From Bifidobacterium thermophilum (GTDB lineage: Bacteria; Actinomycetota; Actinomycetes; Actinomycetales; Bifidobacteriaceae), in contig JGZV01000004.1 in NCBI GenBank assembly GCA_000741495.1, forward strand, positions 62,001-126,000: a DNA stretch of 64,000 bases, in the 5' to 3' direction. The number at the start of each line of letters is the position of its first letter. Within the stretch, counting starts at the first letter, position 1. Position numbers and translations under genes: made by a program. Shown piece by piece: positions 27,955 to 37,662 of the stretch. Below the pieces are notes generated by a model. That model was given only the letters and a program-made list of their open reading frames with translations. It did not search any database and had not been told where the DNA came from.

Positions 27955-28244
27955 CAGGCCGCGCACTCCTTGCACACCGGCTCGCCGTCTGCCGTCGTGT
28001 ACGCCAACTGGCTGCGGTGCTTGACCAGGAAGCATTCGGAGCAGATGAACTCGTCACCCTGCATCGGGATAACGGTCACCGAAGCGTCCTCATTGCTCAG
28101 ATCGGCACCGGGAAGCTCGTAATCTTCGGCGATGGCGTTCTCGTCATCGTCTTCGTTCGTGGTGTTCTGGGTGCTCTTGCCGAGCTCCTGGAGCGACTCC
28201 TCATCCTCGTCTTTGCTGCGTGGGGAATCATAGTCCTGGGCCAT
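27954..28244 (-). CDS. DUF4193 family zinc-ribbon protein
   Basis: 96 aa, strongly acidic N-terminal half ([28 protein letters not shown]) and a C-terminal zinc ribbon with CSEC and CKEC. It matches actinobacterial DUF4193, a small conserved protein of unknown role that is usually next to dut. ATG at 28244 is preceded by AGGAGGATGCG. The stop overlaps the dut start. Confidence 0.9.
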   Translation of the reverse strand: MAQDYDSPRSKDEDEESLQELGKSTQNTTNEDDDENAIAEDYELPGADLSNEDASVTVIPMQGDEFICSECFLVKHRSQLAYTTADGEPVCKECAA

Positions 28245-28404
28245 CGCATCCTCCTCATGAGTAGTGTGTTACGCGCCATAGAATACATGACCTGTACCCC
28301 GCATAGGATACACGTTTCTCAAACATCGTAAAATACGACACAGTGAATGCGGACGTCGGGGTACTGTAGAAGATGTTCCCAACGACGAGGAAAGTGGTGC
28401 ATAC

Positions 28405-29517
28405 ATGCCTGAGAATCCTATACAGGAAGCCAAGTTCGACCATGTCGGGCACGATGGCGAACTGGTATTCGCCGTACGGGGCATGCTGTTCAGCGTAGCC
28501 GTGGACGACACGCTGGAACACGCCATCCTTGAAGCGAAACAGGTCAAAAGCGAGCAGGTGCGACAGGTCCAGCCCGCCCCGACGCCGGGATTGCCGATCT
28601 CGCAGATTCAGGCGCTCATCCGCGCCGGCGCGGAACCCGAACAGGTAGCGCAACGCTATGGGCTGAGCGAAACCTTGGTGCGACGGTTCTCCAGTGGGGT
28701 TGAAACCGAAAAACAATACGCGATCGAGCAGTTCTTCATGCTGCCTGCACCCAAGGATTCACGCGTACACACCATGTCAGAGCTCATCGAACGCACGCTC
28801 GCCGCCGCCGGAATCGGTATGGAATCCGTATCGTGGACGGCGACACGCCGGGGGCTTGAACCTTGGAAGATCACGGCGCGTTTTGAATCAGCAGGCCGCC
28901 ATGTCACCGCGTCGTGGTCATGGAATATGCGCGATAACGCGGTCGCATGCCTGGACGCCACGGCGAAGAAGCTTATCGGTGAGAATCGCGCGGATGACAC
29001 GAAAGAAGACGGCCCGAACTTCCCGATTTCCTTGAATATTCCAGGCGACTCCGTCAGGTCGGCGCGGATTGAACGCGCGGTTTCCGCATGGCGTGAGCCA
29101 CAGAAGACCGATACGGCTTCGGATGCGCCGCAGCGGGGCGACCGCGGGTCCGCACCTTCCACACCCATCCAGCCAGCGACTGCCGGACAGCCGCGGCACA
29201 CGTCCGGCGACACCAGCCCGGCGATACCGGTTTCGCCTTCAGCCCGTCCCGCAGCAGCGTCGAGCGGCAAGCAGGCCGAAGAACAGCCCGCATCCGGAAA
29301 GAATGCGACACGCCAGCAGACTCCTCCTCTGCCCACCAAGCCGGAACACACCGTCGCTCCCGCCGACACGCCGACAGCATCGCATGCGGACCTGTCCGCC
29401 GATACCGAACGCCCCCAGGACTCCTCATCGGACGATCAATCCCAGCACGCGTCCAAGCGTGTCCACGGGCGAGGACGCAAAATGCCGAGCTGGGATGAGA
29501 TCCTGTTCGGCGACTGA
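28405..29517 (+). CDS. sepH: Cell division protein SepH (DUF3071)
   Basis: 370 aa. The N-terminal ~165 residues are the DUF3071 domain with a helix-turn-helix-like segment (ISQIQALIRAGAEPEQVAQR). The rest is a disordered Pro/Ala/Ser/Thr-rich tail with a short conserved end (GRGRKMPSWDEILFGD). In Streptomyces and mycobacteria SepH binds FtsZ and stimulates Z-ring assembly. A GAGGAAAG lies before the ATG. It is divergent from DUF4193-dut. Note that an FtsZ-domain protein of unknown purpose is encoded at 21708-23243 in the same window. Confidence 0.92.
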   Translation: MPENPIQEAKFDHVGHDGELVFAVRGMLFSVAVDDTLEHAILEAKQVKSEQVRQVQPAPTPGLPISQIQALIRAGAEPEQVAQRYGLSETLVRRFSSGVETEKQYAIEQFFMLPAPKDSRVHTMSELIERTLAAAGIGMESVSWTATRRGLEPWKITARFESAGRHVTASWSWNMRDNAVACLDATAKKLIGENRADDTKEDGPNFPISLNIPGDSVRSARIERAVSAWREPQKTDTASDAPQRGDRGSAPSTPIQPATAGQPRHTSGDTSPAIPVSPSARPAAASSGKQAEEQPASGKNATRQQTPPLPTKPEHTVAPADTPTASHADLSADTERPQDSSSDDQSQHASKRVHGRGRKMPSWDEILFGD

Positions 29518-29566
29518 TCGCGGACACCAACGGCGCATAGCTCCGTAACAGGCGTCGTAAGCGGAT

Positions 29567-30784
29567 TCAGGCCATATCCATGATGAGCGGGATATCCATC
29601 TCCGCCATGCTCAATGACCCGTGCACGCTTGGCAGGTGTGTCGCCTTGTCGTTTTGCGTCCGCGAATCCACGATGGTCACGCGCTGCGCGGCATGAACGA
29701 TGACATCCCCCAACATCGGGATGACGCGGTCGTCGATCTGGCCAAACATTCCGGCGTTGGCGGCTTGCGCACGGGTACGCACTTGGGCGAGGTCGCCGAG
29801 CGCTTCCTGCCAGTGTTGGGCTACTTGTTCGGGATCGGTGTCGTCATCGGTGTACAGCATCGGCGCCCGAGGCTCTCCCCCGACCATGTGCACGCCTTGG
29901 GCAAGCTCGGGATGTCCGGCGACATCGATTCGCTGGTCCGGATTCGTTTGAATCATGCCGTGGTCCGCTGTGATCACTATCAGCGTGCCACGCGGCGCAC
30001 GCCGGCGAATCATATGCAGCTGGGCGTCAACACCTTCGAACGCGCCGACCCAACGGTCGGAATCCCAACCGTAGGCGTGGCCGACTTTATCGGTATCCCG
30101 GATATACAGATAGGTCAATCCCGGCTCTCGCGCCGCTTCACAAGCCAGCCGTATGCGGCCGGTCGGGCTGAGATTGCCGTGATAATCGCTGCCGCGCAAT
30201 GCTGCACGAGTCAACGGTGAATTCGCGAATTTCGGCAGGCCCACGCTTGTGACGCGCACGCCGCGTCCGGTCAGAGTATCGAACACGGTAGGCATGCGTT
30301 GCACATCCTCGGGTTCGGGTGCGTCGCGGAACTGGATGAGCTGGCAGAGCTGCCCGGTATATGGATTGCGTTGCGTGTACCCGGTCATGCCGGTCAATCC
30401 CGGGCATGTGCCGGTGCCGAACGTCGCCATGGCGGCGACCGTGGTCGAAGGTGTGCACGTGCTGATCGGACGCTGGTTCACGCTGTCGGAAAGCAGCGAA
30501 CGCAAGTATGGTGCGTGTCCGATACGCGAAGCGATATTCCAGTAGCCCAAGCCGTCTACGAGGACGACGATGACGCTTGAGGCTGTGGGCATGCCCAACA
30601 CTTCGCGTACTGCGGCAGGATTGGCATGGATGCGGGTGCTGACGGGGCTGCCGATGGCGTCGGATATTGCGGGGAGCACCGAAGACAGGTGAAGCGCCCC
30701 GCCCCGGCTAGCCGTCCCGTCACCGTAGGTCGCAGGGGTGGTGAGTCGTAGCAATGCTTCATGGTCTGGAACGTCGATACTCAT
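29567..30784 (-). CDS. Alkaline-phosphatase-superfamily phosphodiesterase/pyrophosphatase
   Basis: About 405 aa of the nucleotide pyrophosphatase/phosphodiesterase type. Metal ligands and nucleophile are in VVLVDGLGYWN and TPSTTVAAMATFGTG (a Thr nucleophile is likely), then DTDKVGHAYGWDSDR and ITADHGMI, with a late His in HPELAQGVHMV. No signal peptide or anchor, so it should act in the cytosol. Substrate unknown. ATG at 30784 is chosen with GGGGCG before it; ATG at 30793 is nearly as good. It is divergent from the topoisomerase A gene. Confidence 0.86.
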   Translation of the reverse strand: MSIDVPDHEALLRLTTPATYGDGTASRGGALHLSSVLPAISDAIGSPVSTRIHANPAAVREVLGMPTASSVIVVLVDGLGYWNIASRIGHAPYLRSLLSDSVNQRPISTCTPSTTVAAMATFGTGTCPGLTGMTGYTQRNPYTGQLCQLIQFRDAPEPEDVQRMPTVFDTLTGRGVRVTSVGLPKFANSPLTRAALRGSDYHGNLSPTGRIRLACEAAREPGLTYLYIRDTDKVGHAYGWDSDRWVGAFEGVDAQLHMIRRRAPRGTLIVITADHGMIQTNPDQRIDVAGHPELAQGVHMVGGEPRAPMLYTDDDTDPEQVAQHWQEALGDLAQVRTRAQAANAGMFGQIDDRVIPMLGDVIVHAAQRVTIVDSRTQNDKATHLPSVHGSLSMAEMDIPLIMDMA

Positions 30785-30871
30785 ACGCCCCATTGAAGCA
30801 CCGCTGCGCGAAAACGGCACGCTGGGTGGGCTTGACGGTAGAATAGACCGGTTATCTGTGAAGGAGAGCAC

Positions 30872-33544
30872 ATGGCATCACACCGCAAGCCGGCACGCCC
30901 ATCGTATGATCCGCGGTCGGTCAAGGAGAACATCGTCGAAACGCCGTTGAAGGACGAGATGAGCAAGTCCTTCCTTGAATACGCCTATTCGGTGATTTAC
31001 GCGCGTGCGTTGCCTGATGCCCGTGACGGGTTGAAGCCCGTGCAGCGGCGCATCATCTACCAGATGGGGCAGATGAATCTTACGCCGGATCGGCCGTATA
31101 TGAAATCCGCCCGCGTGGTCGGTGAGGTGATGGGTAAGCTTCACCCGCACGGTGATTCGGCGATCTATGAGGCGATGGTGCGTTTGGCTCAGCCGTTCGC
31201 CATGCGGTTGCCGTTGGTTGACGGTCACGGTAATTTCGGTTCGCTTGATGATGGCCCTGCCGCCTCGCGTTACACCGAGGCGAGGCTGGCGCCGGCCGCG
31301 CTTGGCATGAATGCGGATATCAACGAGGATACGGTTGATTTCACGCCGAACTATGACAATAAGCTCAAAGAGCCGTCCGTGTTGCCGTCCGCCATTCCGA
31401 ATCTGCTGGTCAACGGCGCTTCGGGTATCGCCGTGGGTATGGCGACGAATATGGCGACCCATAATCTGGGTGAGGTTGTGCAGGCGGCGAAGTATCTCAT
31501 GCGGCATCCTGACGCCACACTTGAAGAACTGATGCGCTATGTGCCCGGGCCTGACTGGCCTGGCGGGGGTATCATCATCGGTCGTGATGGTATCCGGCAA
31601 GCGTATGAGACCGGACGTGGCGCGTTTATCACCCGTGCGGCCACGCATATCGAAAACGTCACGGCACGCAAGAAAGCGATTGTCGTGACCGAGCTGCCGT
31701 TCATGGTCGGCCCGGAACGCGTGTTGGAACGGATCAGTGACGGTGTGAAAAATCGCCGGCTCGAAGGCATTTCCAGTGCGATTGATTTGACGGATCGGCA
31801 TAACGGCACGCGGCTGGTTATTGAAATCAAAACAGGTTTCGACCCCAATGCCGTACTCGCCCAACTGTTCAAGCACACGCCGCTTGAAGACAGTTTCACC
31901 ATGAATAACGTCGCGCTGGTTGACGGTCGCCCACACACCATGGGGCTCAAAGAGATGCTTGAGGTGTGGATCGCGCACCGGCGTACCGTGATCCGCAGGC
32001 GTAGCGAATTCCGTCGCAAGAAAGCGTTGGAGCGTCTCCACTTGGTTGATGGTCTGTTGCTCGCGCTGGTGGATATCGATGAGGTCATCCAGGTCATCCG
32101 CACGTCCGATGACGCGGACAAGGCGAAAACCAGGTTGATGACGGTGTTTGATCTTGATGAGATTCAGGCCCAGTACATTCTTGACCTGCGGTTGCGCCGC
32201 CTGACGAAAATGAGTCGCATTGAGCTTGAGGCTGAACGTGATGAGCTCAAACGCACCATTGAGGGGCTGGAGCGTATTCTCGGCTCTGATGATGAGCTTG
32301 ACCGTGTGGTTGTCAGCGAGATGGACCAGGCGGTGACGAAATGGGGGACGCCTAGGCGTACGGTGCTGCTTGATCTCAATCCGGATGGGTCACTGGCGCC
32401 GGTGACAGCGCAAGGCCAGGAAGCGGTGCCGGACACTGCGGTGGAAGCCATGCATGCGGCTTCGCGCGTATCTGCAGCGGCTGAGGATGTTGCCGCTGCT
32501 GCGGCCGCCCGAAAGGCAGGCAATGAGGAGGATGCCGCCGCCGCATTGCAGTTGGAGGACACGCCGTGCGCTGTGATGATGAGCGCGTCCGGTCTGGTCG
32601 CCAGAACCACGGAGGATGCGGTGGACGTGTGGAAATCCCATGCTTCCAATGACACGAAGAACAGTGCAGAACGCGCCACCGATGACCAGATTGTCACGGT
32701 GTTCCCCACCACGACTCGGGCACGCTACGGGCTGATTACCTCAGCCGGCCGCTTGGTCTTGGCCGACGTGGCGGAACTGCCCGCATTGCCGACGCAGGAT
32801 ACGCTGTCGGCTGCCGGTGGCGTGCGTGCCGAGGAACTGTTGCATATGACCGAAAGCACGGATCCGGTCATCGGCGAACGCGTGGTGACTGCCGTGGCGA
32901 TGAGTGATGATCAGCCTCCGCTGGCCATTGGCACGCTTCATGGTGTGGTCAAACGGTGGAATCGTGAATCCCCCACCACGATGGACTCGTGGCAGGTCAT
33001 TGATCTTAAGGATGGTGACAGCGTGGTGTTCGCCGCGCCGGCGTCCGATGAGGACCGTCTGGTGTTCATATCATCCGACGCCTCGTTGCTCACATACGAA
33101 GCGGGCAATGTCAGGCCGCAAGGGCGTACCGCGGGCGGTATGGCGGGCATCAGGCTGGCCGAAGGCTGCCATGTGGTCGCGTTCAACGCGATTGAGGCCG
33201 GCAAGATCGCCTGGACCTATGAGGAAGGCGACAATGGTCTGTTCTCCGCGTCCGGAGCAGTGGTGCTGACGGTTGCCGGCGATGCCGAAGCGCTGCCCGG
33301 AACCGATAACGGGGCGGCGAAGGTCACACCGCTGGAAATGTACCCGACCAAGGGCCGCGGCACAGGCGGCGTGAGATCGCAACGCTTCCTCAAGGGACAG
33401 AACGCGCTGCTGTTCGCCTGGGTCGGCATGTATCCGCTGCATGCGAGCACCGAACACGGCACGCCCGTGGAGTTGCCGAAGCCCGATATGCGCCGCGACA
33501 GTTCTGGCGTCGAACTCGCCGCCCCGATTGCCTTCGCCGGCTGA
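30872..33544 (+). CDS. parC: Topoisomerase IV-type subunit A (GyrA/ParC family)
   Basis: 890-aa type IIA topoisomerase breakage-reunion subunit. The catalytic Tyr is in [10 protein letters not shown], the quinolone-region segment in [11 protein letters not shown], and the coiled-coil tower follows ([22 protein letters not shown]). The C-terminal beta-pinwheel begins after an Ala-rich linker (~515-565, [20 protein letters not shown]). A clean GyrA box (QRRGGKG) is not seen, which favours topoisomerase IV over gyrase. GTGAAGGAGAGCAC precedes the ATG. The partner subunit is at 38992-41334 in the opposite direction. Codon use is richer in T-ending codons than its neighbours. Confidence 0.92.
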   Translation: MASHRKPARPSYDPRSVKENIVETPLKDEMSKSFLEYAYSVIYARALPDARDGLKPVQRRIIYQMGQMNLTPDRPYMKSARVVGEVMGKLHPHGDSAIYEAMVRLAQPFAMRLPLVDGHGNFGSLDDGPAASRYTEARLAPAALGMNADINEDTVDFTPNYDNKLKEPSVLPSAIPNLLVNGASGIAVGMATNMATHNLGEVVQAAKYLMRHPDATLEELMRYVPGPDWPGGGIIIGRDGIRQAYETGRGAFITRAATHIENVTARKKAIVVTELPFMVGPERVLERISDGVKNRRLEGISSAIDLTDRHNGTRLVIEIKTGFDPNAVLAQLFKHTPLEDSFTMNNVALVDGRPHTMGLKEMLEVWIAHRRTVIRRRSEFRRKKALERLHLVDGLLLALVDIDEVIQVIRTSDDADKAKTRLMTVFDLDEIQAQYILDLRLRRLTKMSRIELEAERDELKRTIEGLERILGSDDELDRVVVSEMDQAVTKWGTPRRTVLLDLNPDGSLAPVTAQGQEAVPDTAVEAMHAASRVSAAAEDVAAAAAARKAGNEEDAAAALQLEDTPCAVMMSASGLVARTTEDAVDVWKSHASNDTKNSAERATDDQIVTVFPTTTRARYGLITSAGRLVLADVAELPALPTQDTLSAAGGVRAEELLHMTESTDPVIGERVVTAVAMSDDQPPLAIGTLHGVVKRWNRESPTTMDSWQVIDLKDGDSVVFAAPASDEDRLVFISSDASLLTYEAGNVRPQGRTAGGMAGIRLAEGCHVVAFNAIEAGKIAWTYEEGDNGLFSASGAVVLTVAGDAEALPGTDNGAAKVTPLEMYPTKGRGTGGVRSQRFLKGQNALLFAWVGMYPLHASTEHGTPVELPKPDMRRDSSGVELAAPIAFAG

Positions 33545-33558
33545 GCTGAACCCTATTT

Positions 33559-33606
33559 TCTGCTTCTGCCGACGCTCACACCCCACTCAGCGTCGGCAGA
33601 AGCAGA
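33559..33606. repeat. Stem-loop repeat copy left of MFS gene
   Basis: CTGCTTCTGCCGACGCT and AGCGTCGGCAGAAGCAG are perfect 17-bp arms around a 12-base loop (CACACCCCACTC). It lies between the convergent topoisomerase A and MFS genes and can end transcription both ways. A near-identical direct copy of its right part lies at 34932-34977. Confidence 0.85.
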
Positions 33607-33640
33607 GGGAGTCAAGCTTCGCCGTTCATACCCACGCGGT

Positions 33641-34837
33641 TCAGGCGTCTGCACGCTGACGCCGAAGCACCTCATGCATAGCGGTCATCACAGCGAGCAG
33701 GACCAGCAGATACCACGGGTAGATGGCAATGGATGTGTGTTGCGCAATCAAGCCGAACAACGGCGGCATAACCATGGAACCCATGTATGCGCAGGCCATC
33801 TGCACGCCGACAATGGCCTGTGACAGATCAGCTCCAAAATACGCCGGTGTCGAATGGATAACACACGGATAGATCGGCGCGCAGCCGACGCCGGCGAGCA
33901 CCAAGCCACAGCATGCCGGAACCGTTCCAGGCAACGGAAGTATCATCAGCACCAGCCCGATCAACAGAATCGCCTGTCCCATGCGAATCATCGTAGGGTC
34001 GTCGAACCGCATGGTCAGGAATCCACTGATGCCGCGGCCGGCAGTAATCCCGAGATAAAACAGACTTGCCCAGCTCGCGGCGACGACCTTGTCGACCCCG
34101 TGATACATCACCAGATAGCTGCTCGCCCACAACCCGGCGGTCTGCTCGATGGCGCAATAGCAGAAGAACATGAGAAGAATCGCCTTCGCGCCACGGATTC
34201 GCAGGACCCCGCGGATGCCAAGCGGCTTTCGCGCTGCGACGGCGCCGGCATCATCCGTAGCGGAAGACGTGTTGTCCCTCATGTTGTTCTGCCTGTTCTT
34301 CCACAACGGCAGGCTGAGCACGATAATTGCGGTCAGCACAATCTGGACAATGGCGATATACCGGTAACCCCAATGCCAGCCTTGACCGCGGGATAGCGCG
34401 AAGCCCATGATATACGGGCCGGCGGTAGCGCCGAGTCCCCACATGCAGTGCAGCCAGCTCATATGCCGACTCGCGTAGTGCAGGGCGACATAGTTGTTCA
34501 ATGCGGCGTCCACTCCCCCAGCCCCGAGACCATACGGTATGCCGATTGCGAGCAGGATCCAGTAGTTCGGCGCGAATGAGAATCCGAGCAGCGCCGCGGC
34601 GGTCAGTCCGACACTGGTCGCCGTCACCACGCCCGGGCCGAATCGAAGCGTCAAGCGATCCGACAGGAGCGCGGAGACGATGGTGCCTGCGGAGATCACC
34701 ATCGATATGCCGCCCGCCCATGACATCGGTACCCCGAACTGTTGGTTCATGGACGGCCACGCAGCTCCAAGCAGAGAATCAGGCAGGCCGAGGCTGATGA
34801 AAGCGAGGTAGATTACAGGAAGCAACAGATTGAACAT
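33641..34837 (-). CDS. Major facilitator superfamily transporter
   Basis: 398 aa with about twelve hydrophobic segments and a short cytosolic loop near 195-215. The pattern PDSLLGAAWPSMNQQFGV in helix 1 and SDRLTLRFGPG between helices 2 and 3 fits MFS carriers of the fucose/sugar permease branch (FucP-like). The substrate cannot be told. ATG at 34837 has GAGGAGAAGACCGGC. It is bracketed by copies of the same stem-loop repeat in one orientation (33569-33614 and 34932-34977), so it may be a movable or deletable cargo. Confidence 0.9.
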   Translation of the reverse strand: MFNLLLPVIYLAFISLGLPDSLLGAAWPSMNQQFGVPMSWAGGISMVISAGTIVSALLSDRLTLRFGPGVVTATSVGLTAAALLGFSFAPNYWILLAIGIPYGLGAGGVDAALNNYVALHYASRHMSWLHCMWGLGATAGPYIMGFALSRGQGWHWGYRYIAIVQIVLTAIIVLSLPLWKNRQNNMRDNTSSATDDAGAVAARKPLGIRGVLRIRGAKAILLMFFCYCAIEQTAGLWASSYLVMYHGVDKVVAASWASLFYLGITAGRGISGFLTMRFDDPTMIRMGQAILLIGLVLMILPLPGTVPACCGLVLAGVGCAPIYPCVIHSTPAYFGADLSQAIVGVQMACAYMGSMVMPPLFGLIAQHTSIAIYPWYLLVLLAVMTAMHEVLRRQRADA

Positions 34838-34931
34838 GCCGGTCTTCTCCTCTCATGGTCCGTGCAGGTTGATGTTTGTCTGCGCCGGGAGGCTCCCTCG
34901 GCGTCGGCAGAACGTTACCACCCTGTCTCCA

Positions 34932-34977
34932 CCGACGCTCACACCCCACTCAGCATCGGCAGAAGCAGAGGGAGTCA
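34932..34977. repeat. Direct copy of stem-loop repeat right of MFS gene
   Basis: A 46-bp segment identical to 33569-33614 except for one base (CAGCATCGG for CAGCGTCGG). A degenerate half copy (GGCGTCGGCAGAAC) lies just upstream at 34900-34913. It lies between the HTH gene's end and the MFS start on the minus strand. Confidence 0.85.
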
Positions 34978-35211
34978 GGCTTCGGCCGTGACATCATCCC
35001 CGTCATCATCGCGGACCCATTGCAGCACATCGCCCGGCTGGCAGTCAAGCGTGCGGCAGATGCCTTCGAGCGTGGAGAAACGGATTGCCTTGGCCCGGCC
35101 GTTCTTGAGCACAGAGACATTCGCCGGCGTGATGCCCACCTCTTTGGCGAATTCCCCTACCGACATACCCCGCTGGGCGAGCAGGACATCGAGATTGACC
35201 TGGATCGCCAT
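34975..35211 (-). CDS. Small HTH transcriptional regulator (Cro/CI type)
   Basis: 78 aa, almost entirely one XRE helix-turn-helix (LLAQRGMSVGEFAKEVGITP ... NVSVLKNGRAKAIRFSTLEG ... CRTLDCQPGDVLQW). The YozG-like form often pairs with a DUF2975 membrane protein, as here: its ATG at 35211 follows the DUF2975 stop directly (TGAATG). The pair is divergent from a large membrane protein and several TATCGATA-like words lie in the shared promoter region, which may be its operators. Confidence 0.93.
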   Translation of the reverse strand: MAIQVNLDVLLAQRGMSVGEFAKEVGITPANVSVLKNGRAKAIRFSTLEGICRTLDCQPGDVLQWVRDDDGDDVTAEA

Positions 35212-35832
35212 TCAAATCACCGCCTGAAGTTCGTCACGCTGCGCCGTGGCCGAGACCAGCAGGGCGCGCAGGACGATGATGAGCAGCAGCATTGCGAACA
35301 GTCCCAAGGCAACGAGCAGCGCACCCAACGGCACGGCAAGCGGTTTGAGATGCGCAATGAACGCGGTATGCACAAACAAGGCGAGCGTGATGATTGCGGC
35401 GATGCTGACGCAGGCGATGATGATATCAACCCAGATCAGAGAATCATGTGTGAATACGATGCCGCGGCCCGACAGCGACGCCAGTTTCCATACGGCGACC
35501 AGACCGATTTCGAAACATGCGAGCGCTGCGATTACCGCCAGCAGGTAGCCGGTCGCATATGGCGCGTATTGCGGGGCATCCTGGGCGCTGCGCCGTGCGA
35601 CAAGCGGCAGGGCCCATACCTGCGCGGCAACGGACATGGCGATGAATACGACCAGCGCGACTTTGAGTACCACAATCACGACCGGGCTGATGCCGCTGTC
35701 TGAATCCGCGGGTTGTTCCACCGTGGACGGATTGTCGTCCCGACCGCCCAACGCAGCCGATTCGTTATGCCTGCTGCGCACAGGCGGATTCCCATTATGC
35801 TGCTGCGGATGCTGCGGCTGTTCGATTGCCAT
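35212..35832 (-). CDS. DUF2975 family membrane protein
   Basis: About 206 aa. A polar N-terminus (~50 residues, His/Gln/Pro-rich) precedes four membrane segments in the arrangement of DUF2975 (SLSGRGIVFTHDSLIWVDII between helices 2 and 3). The family is nearly always followed by a YozG-type HTH protein, which may be held or released by it (inference). ATG at 35832 follows AAGGAAGGCATCC; a start seven codons earlier lacks a site. Confidence 0.9.
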   Translation of the reverse strand: MAIEQPQHPQQHNGNPPVRSRHNESAALGGRDDNPSTVEQPADSDSGISPVVIVVLKVALVVFIAMSVAAQVWALPLVARRSAQDAPQYAPYATGYLLAVIAALACFEIGLVAVWKLASLSGRGIVFTHDSLIWVDIIIACVSIAAIITLALFVHTAFIAHLKPLAVPLGALLVALGLFAMLLLIIVLRALLVSATAQRDELQAVI

Positions 35833-35887
35833 GGATGCCTTCCTTCCCCACACGGCGATTGCCGCGTCGGCATGTCCAGCATAGCAG

Positions 35888-35976
35888 TATCGATAAACGA
35901 GAGAAACATATCGTTTCTCGATGTGTAGTATCTGTAATAAATCGATTATCGATAGACATGTATCGACATTCGATAC
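35888..35976. promoter_or_regulatory. Cluster of TATCGATA-like words in divergent promoter
   Basis: Between the DUF2975 and DUF4153-like genes lie TATCGATA at 35888-35895 and 35947-35954, TATCGACA at 35961-35968, TTCGATAC at 35969-35976, and a GAGAAAC-ATATC-GTTTCTC inverted repeat at 35901-35919. The stretch is AT-rich. Repeated symmetric words in a shared promoter suggest binding by the adjacent HTH protein. Confidence 0.6.
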
Positions 35977-36013
35977 TTACGATGAGGGTATCCAAGGTCG
36001 AGAAGGAGCAACC

Positions 36014-37612
36014 ATGACATCGCCGACACCATCGCAGCATCAGGGCGAACCAGTGCATCAGACCCAACAAACACAGACCCAACAAACACTGGCGCAGCAG
36101 GCACAGCAGACACAGGCGCAGCAAATGCCTCGACCCGTGCAACAGCAGCATCCCATGCCACTGACACGCCCCTATCCGCACGGGGCTGCCGGCACACCGT
36201 ACACCACCCCACCCACAGCACCCTTCGCGCCCAGACGCGACCCGCTCGCCGCCCCCGACGGCTCGACACCGGCCGACCACAGGCTCCTCGCCATCACCAG
36301 CGCTGCGATTATTCTGCCGATTCTGTGCGACCGTCTCGTGTTCGCATGGTCGGACGCCAACACGTATACGCCATGGTTCGACGGATTCTGGCTCGCCGTC
36401 ATCGCCACCATCACCGTCCTGTTCTTCCGCACCGCGCATCGCAGCTTCATGTGGTGTTTCACCACCATCGCCACGGCGATGCTGTGCGCCTACGCGATTG
36501 CGATGCATGCGGCCGGCAAAATCGACGACAGCTGGGTGACCACCACCTTCCTCGCCGTTCCCTGTCTGACGATGATGTCCCTGCAATTGTCGGATGGCAG
36601 GTTCGACTCCCACCACCCATGGCTGACCGTCAAACGCTGGCTGCTCGGATGGATTTCTCCCTTCACCAAACTCAATGCGGTCGGCTCGACGCTCAGTCAC
36701 GCCCAACACGCTATACACGCATTCTCATCGAAGAATGACGACAACACAACCCCATCGGATAGCGACAGTACACGCAGCGAGTTGCATGCAGGACAAATGA
36801 CCACAGCCCGCCGCATCCTGCTTATCATCGTGGTCGCCGTCCCCCTGCTCGTCGCGCTCACAGCGCTTCTGGCTTCCAGCGATCTGGTATTCAATTACGC
36901 GCTGCGCCGCATGATCGGATCGATTGACATTTCTGAATTCGTGCGCCACGTGCTCATCATCGTGTTCCTGTTCCCCTTTTGCCTGTCCATCCTCGCGCAG
37001 ACCGAAGTCACCAACCGGCTGCGCATGCACGCGTGCACGCCGGCGACCACATCCGCCGCCCAGCCCAGCCAAGACAAACACGCCTTCGACACGACAGTGG
37101 CCGCCGTTGTCCTCGCACTGGTACTCGTCCTGTACGCGCTGTTCTGCGCGATCCAGTTCGCTTTCCTGTTCAGCGGCCGGCAACTGCCCGACGGCTACAC
37201 CTACTCCCAGTACGCCCGGGAAGGATTCTTCCAGTTGCTCGCCGTCGTATGCGTGAACCTCGCCGGCTACGCGCTGATCCTGTGCCGGGTACGCCACACC
37301 GCTCCCCTGACCGGTATGCTCATCGTGCTGATCGGCGAAACCGGGGTCATGCTCGCCTCGGCTCTGTGGCGTCTGCACTTGTATATTGGCGCGTATGGGC
37401 TCACCTGGCTGCGTTTGGAATCCATGACCTTCATGTGGATGCTCATCGCCGTGCTCGTCCTGTGCCTCGTACGCCTGTTCATACCTCGTCTGCCGCTGGC
37501 GACCATCGGTTTCATTCTCGTGGTCGTATGGTATGTGGCACTGGTGCTGTCGAATCCGAACAACATCATCGACGCATACAATCAGGCGCGTCAGATCACC
37601 GATGCGATATGA
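36014..37612 (+). CDS. Large polytopic membrane protein (DUF4153/DUF4173-like)
   Basis: About 532 aa. A Gln/Thr/Pro-rich N-terminal stretch (~90 residues, with repeated QTQQT and QAQQ) precedes roughly twelve hydrophobic segments. The stretch CAIQFAFLFSGRQLPDGYTY and YAREGFFQLLAV is characteristic of the DUF4153/DUF4173 families, whose function is unknown. AAGGAGCAACC precedes ATG at 36014. It is divergent from DUF2975-HTH and probably shares their regulation through the TATCGATA words. Confidence 0.85.
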   Translation: MTSPTPSQHQGEPVHQTQQTQTQQTLAQQAQQTQAQQMPRPVQQQHPMPLTRPYPHGAAGTPYTTPPTAPFAPRRDPLAAPDGSTPADHRLLAITSAAIILPILCDRLVFAWSDANTYTPWFDGFWLAVIATITVLFFRTAHRSFMWCFTTIATAMLCAYAIAMHAAGKIDDSWVTTTFLAVPCLTMMSLQLSDGRFDSHHPWLTVKRWLLGWISPFTKLNAVGSTLSHAQHAIHAFSSKNDDNTTPSDSDSTRSELHAGQMTTARRILLIIVVAVPLLVALTALLASSDLVFNYALRRMIGSIDISEFVRHVLIIVFLFPFCLSILAQTEVTNRLRMHACTPATTSAAQPSQDKHAFDTTVAAVVLALVLVLYALFCAIQFAFLFSGRQLPDGYTYSQYAREGFFQLLAVVCVNLAGYALILCRVRHTAPLTGMLIVLIGETGVMLASALWRLHLYIGAYGLTWLRLESMTFMWMLIAVLVLCLVRLFIPRLPLATIGFILVVVWYVALVLSNPNNIIDAYNQARQITDAI

Positions 37613-37662
37613 GCGCCAGCCGCTGAGCGCGGTCCAGCCGGAACGGCACTAGACTGGAGACC

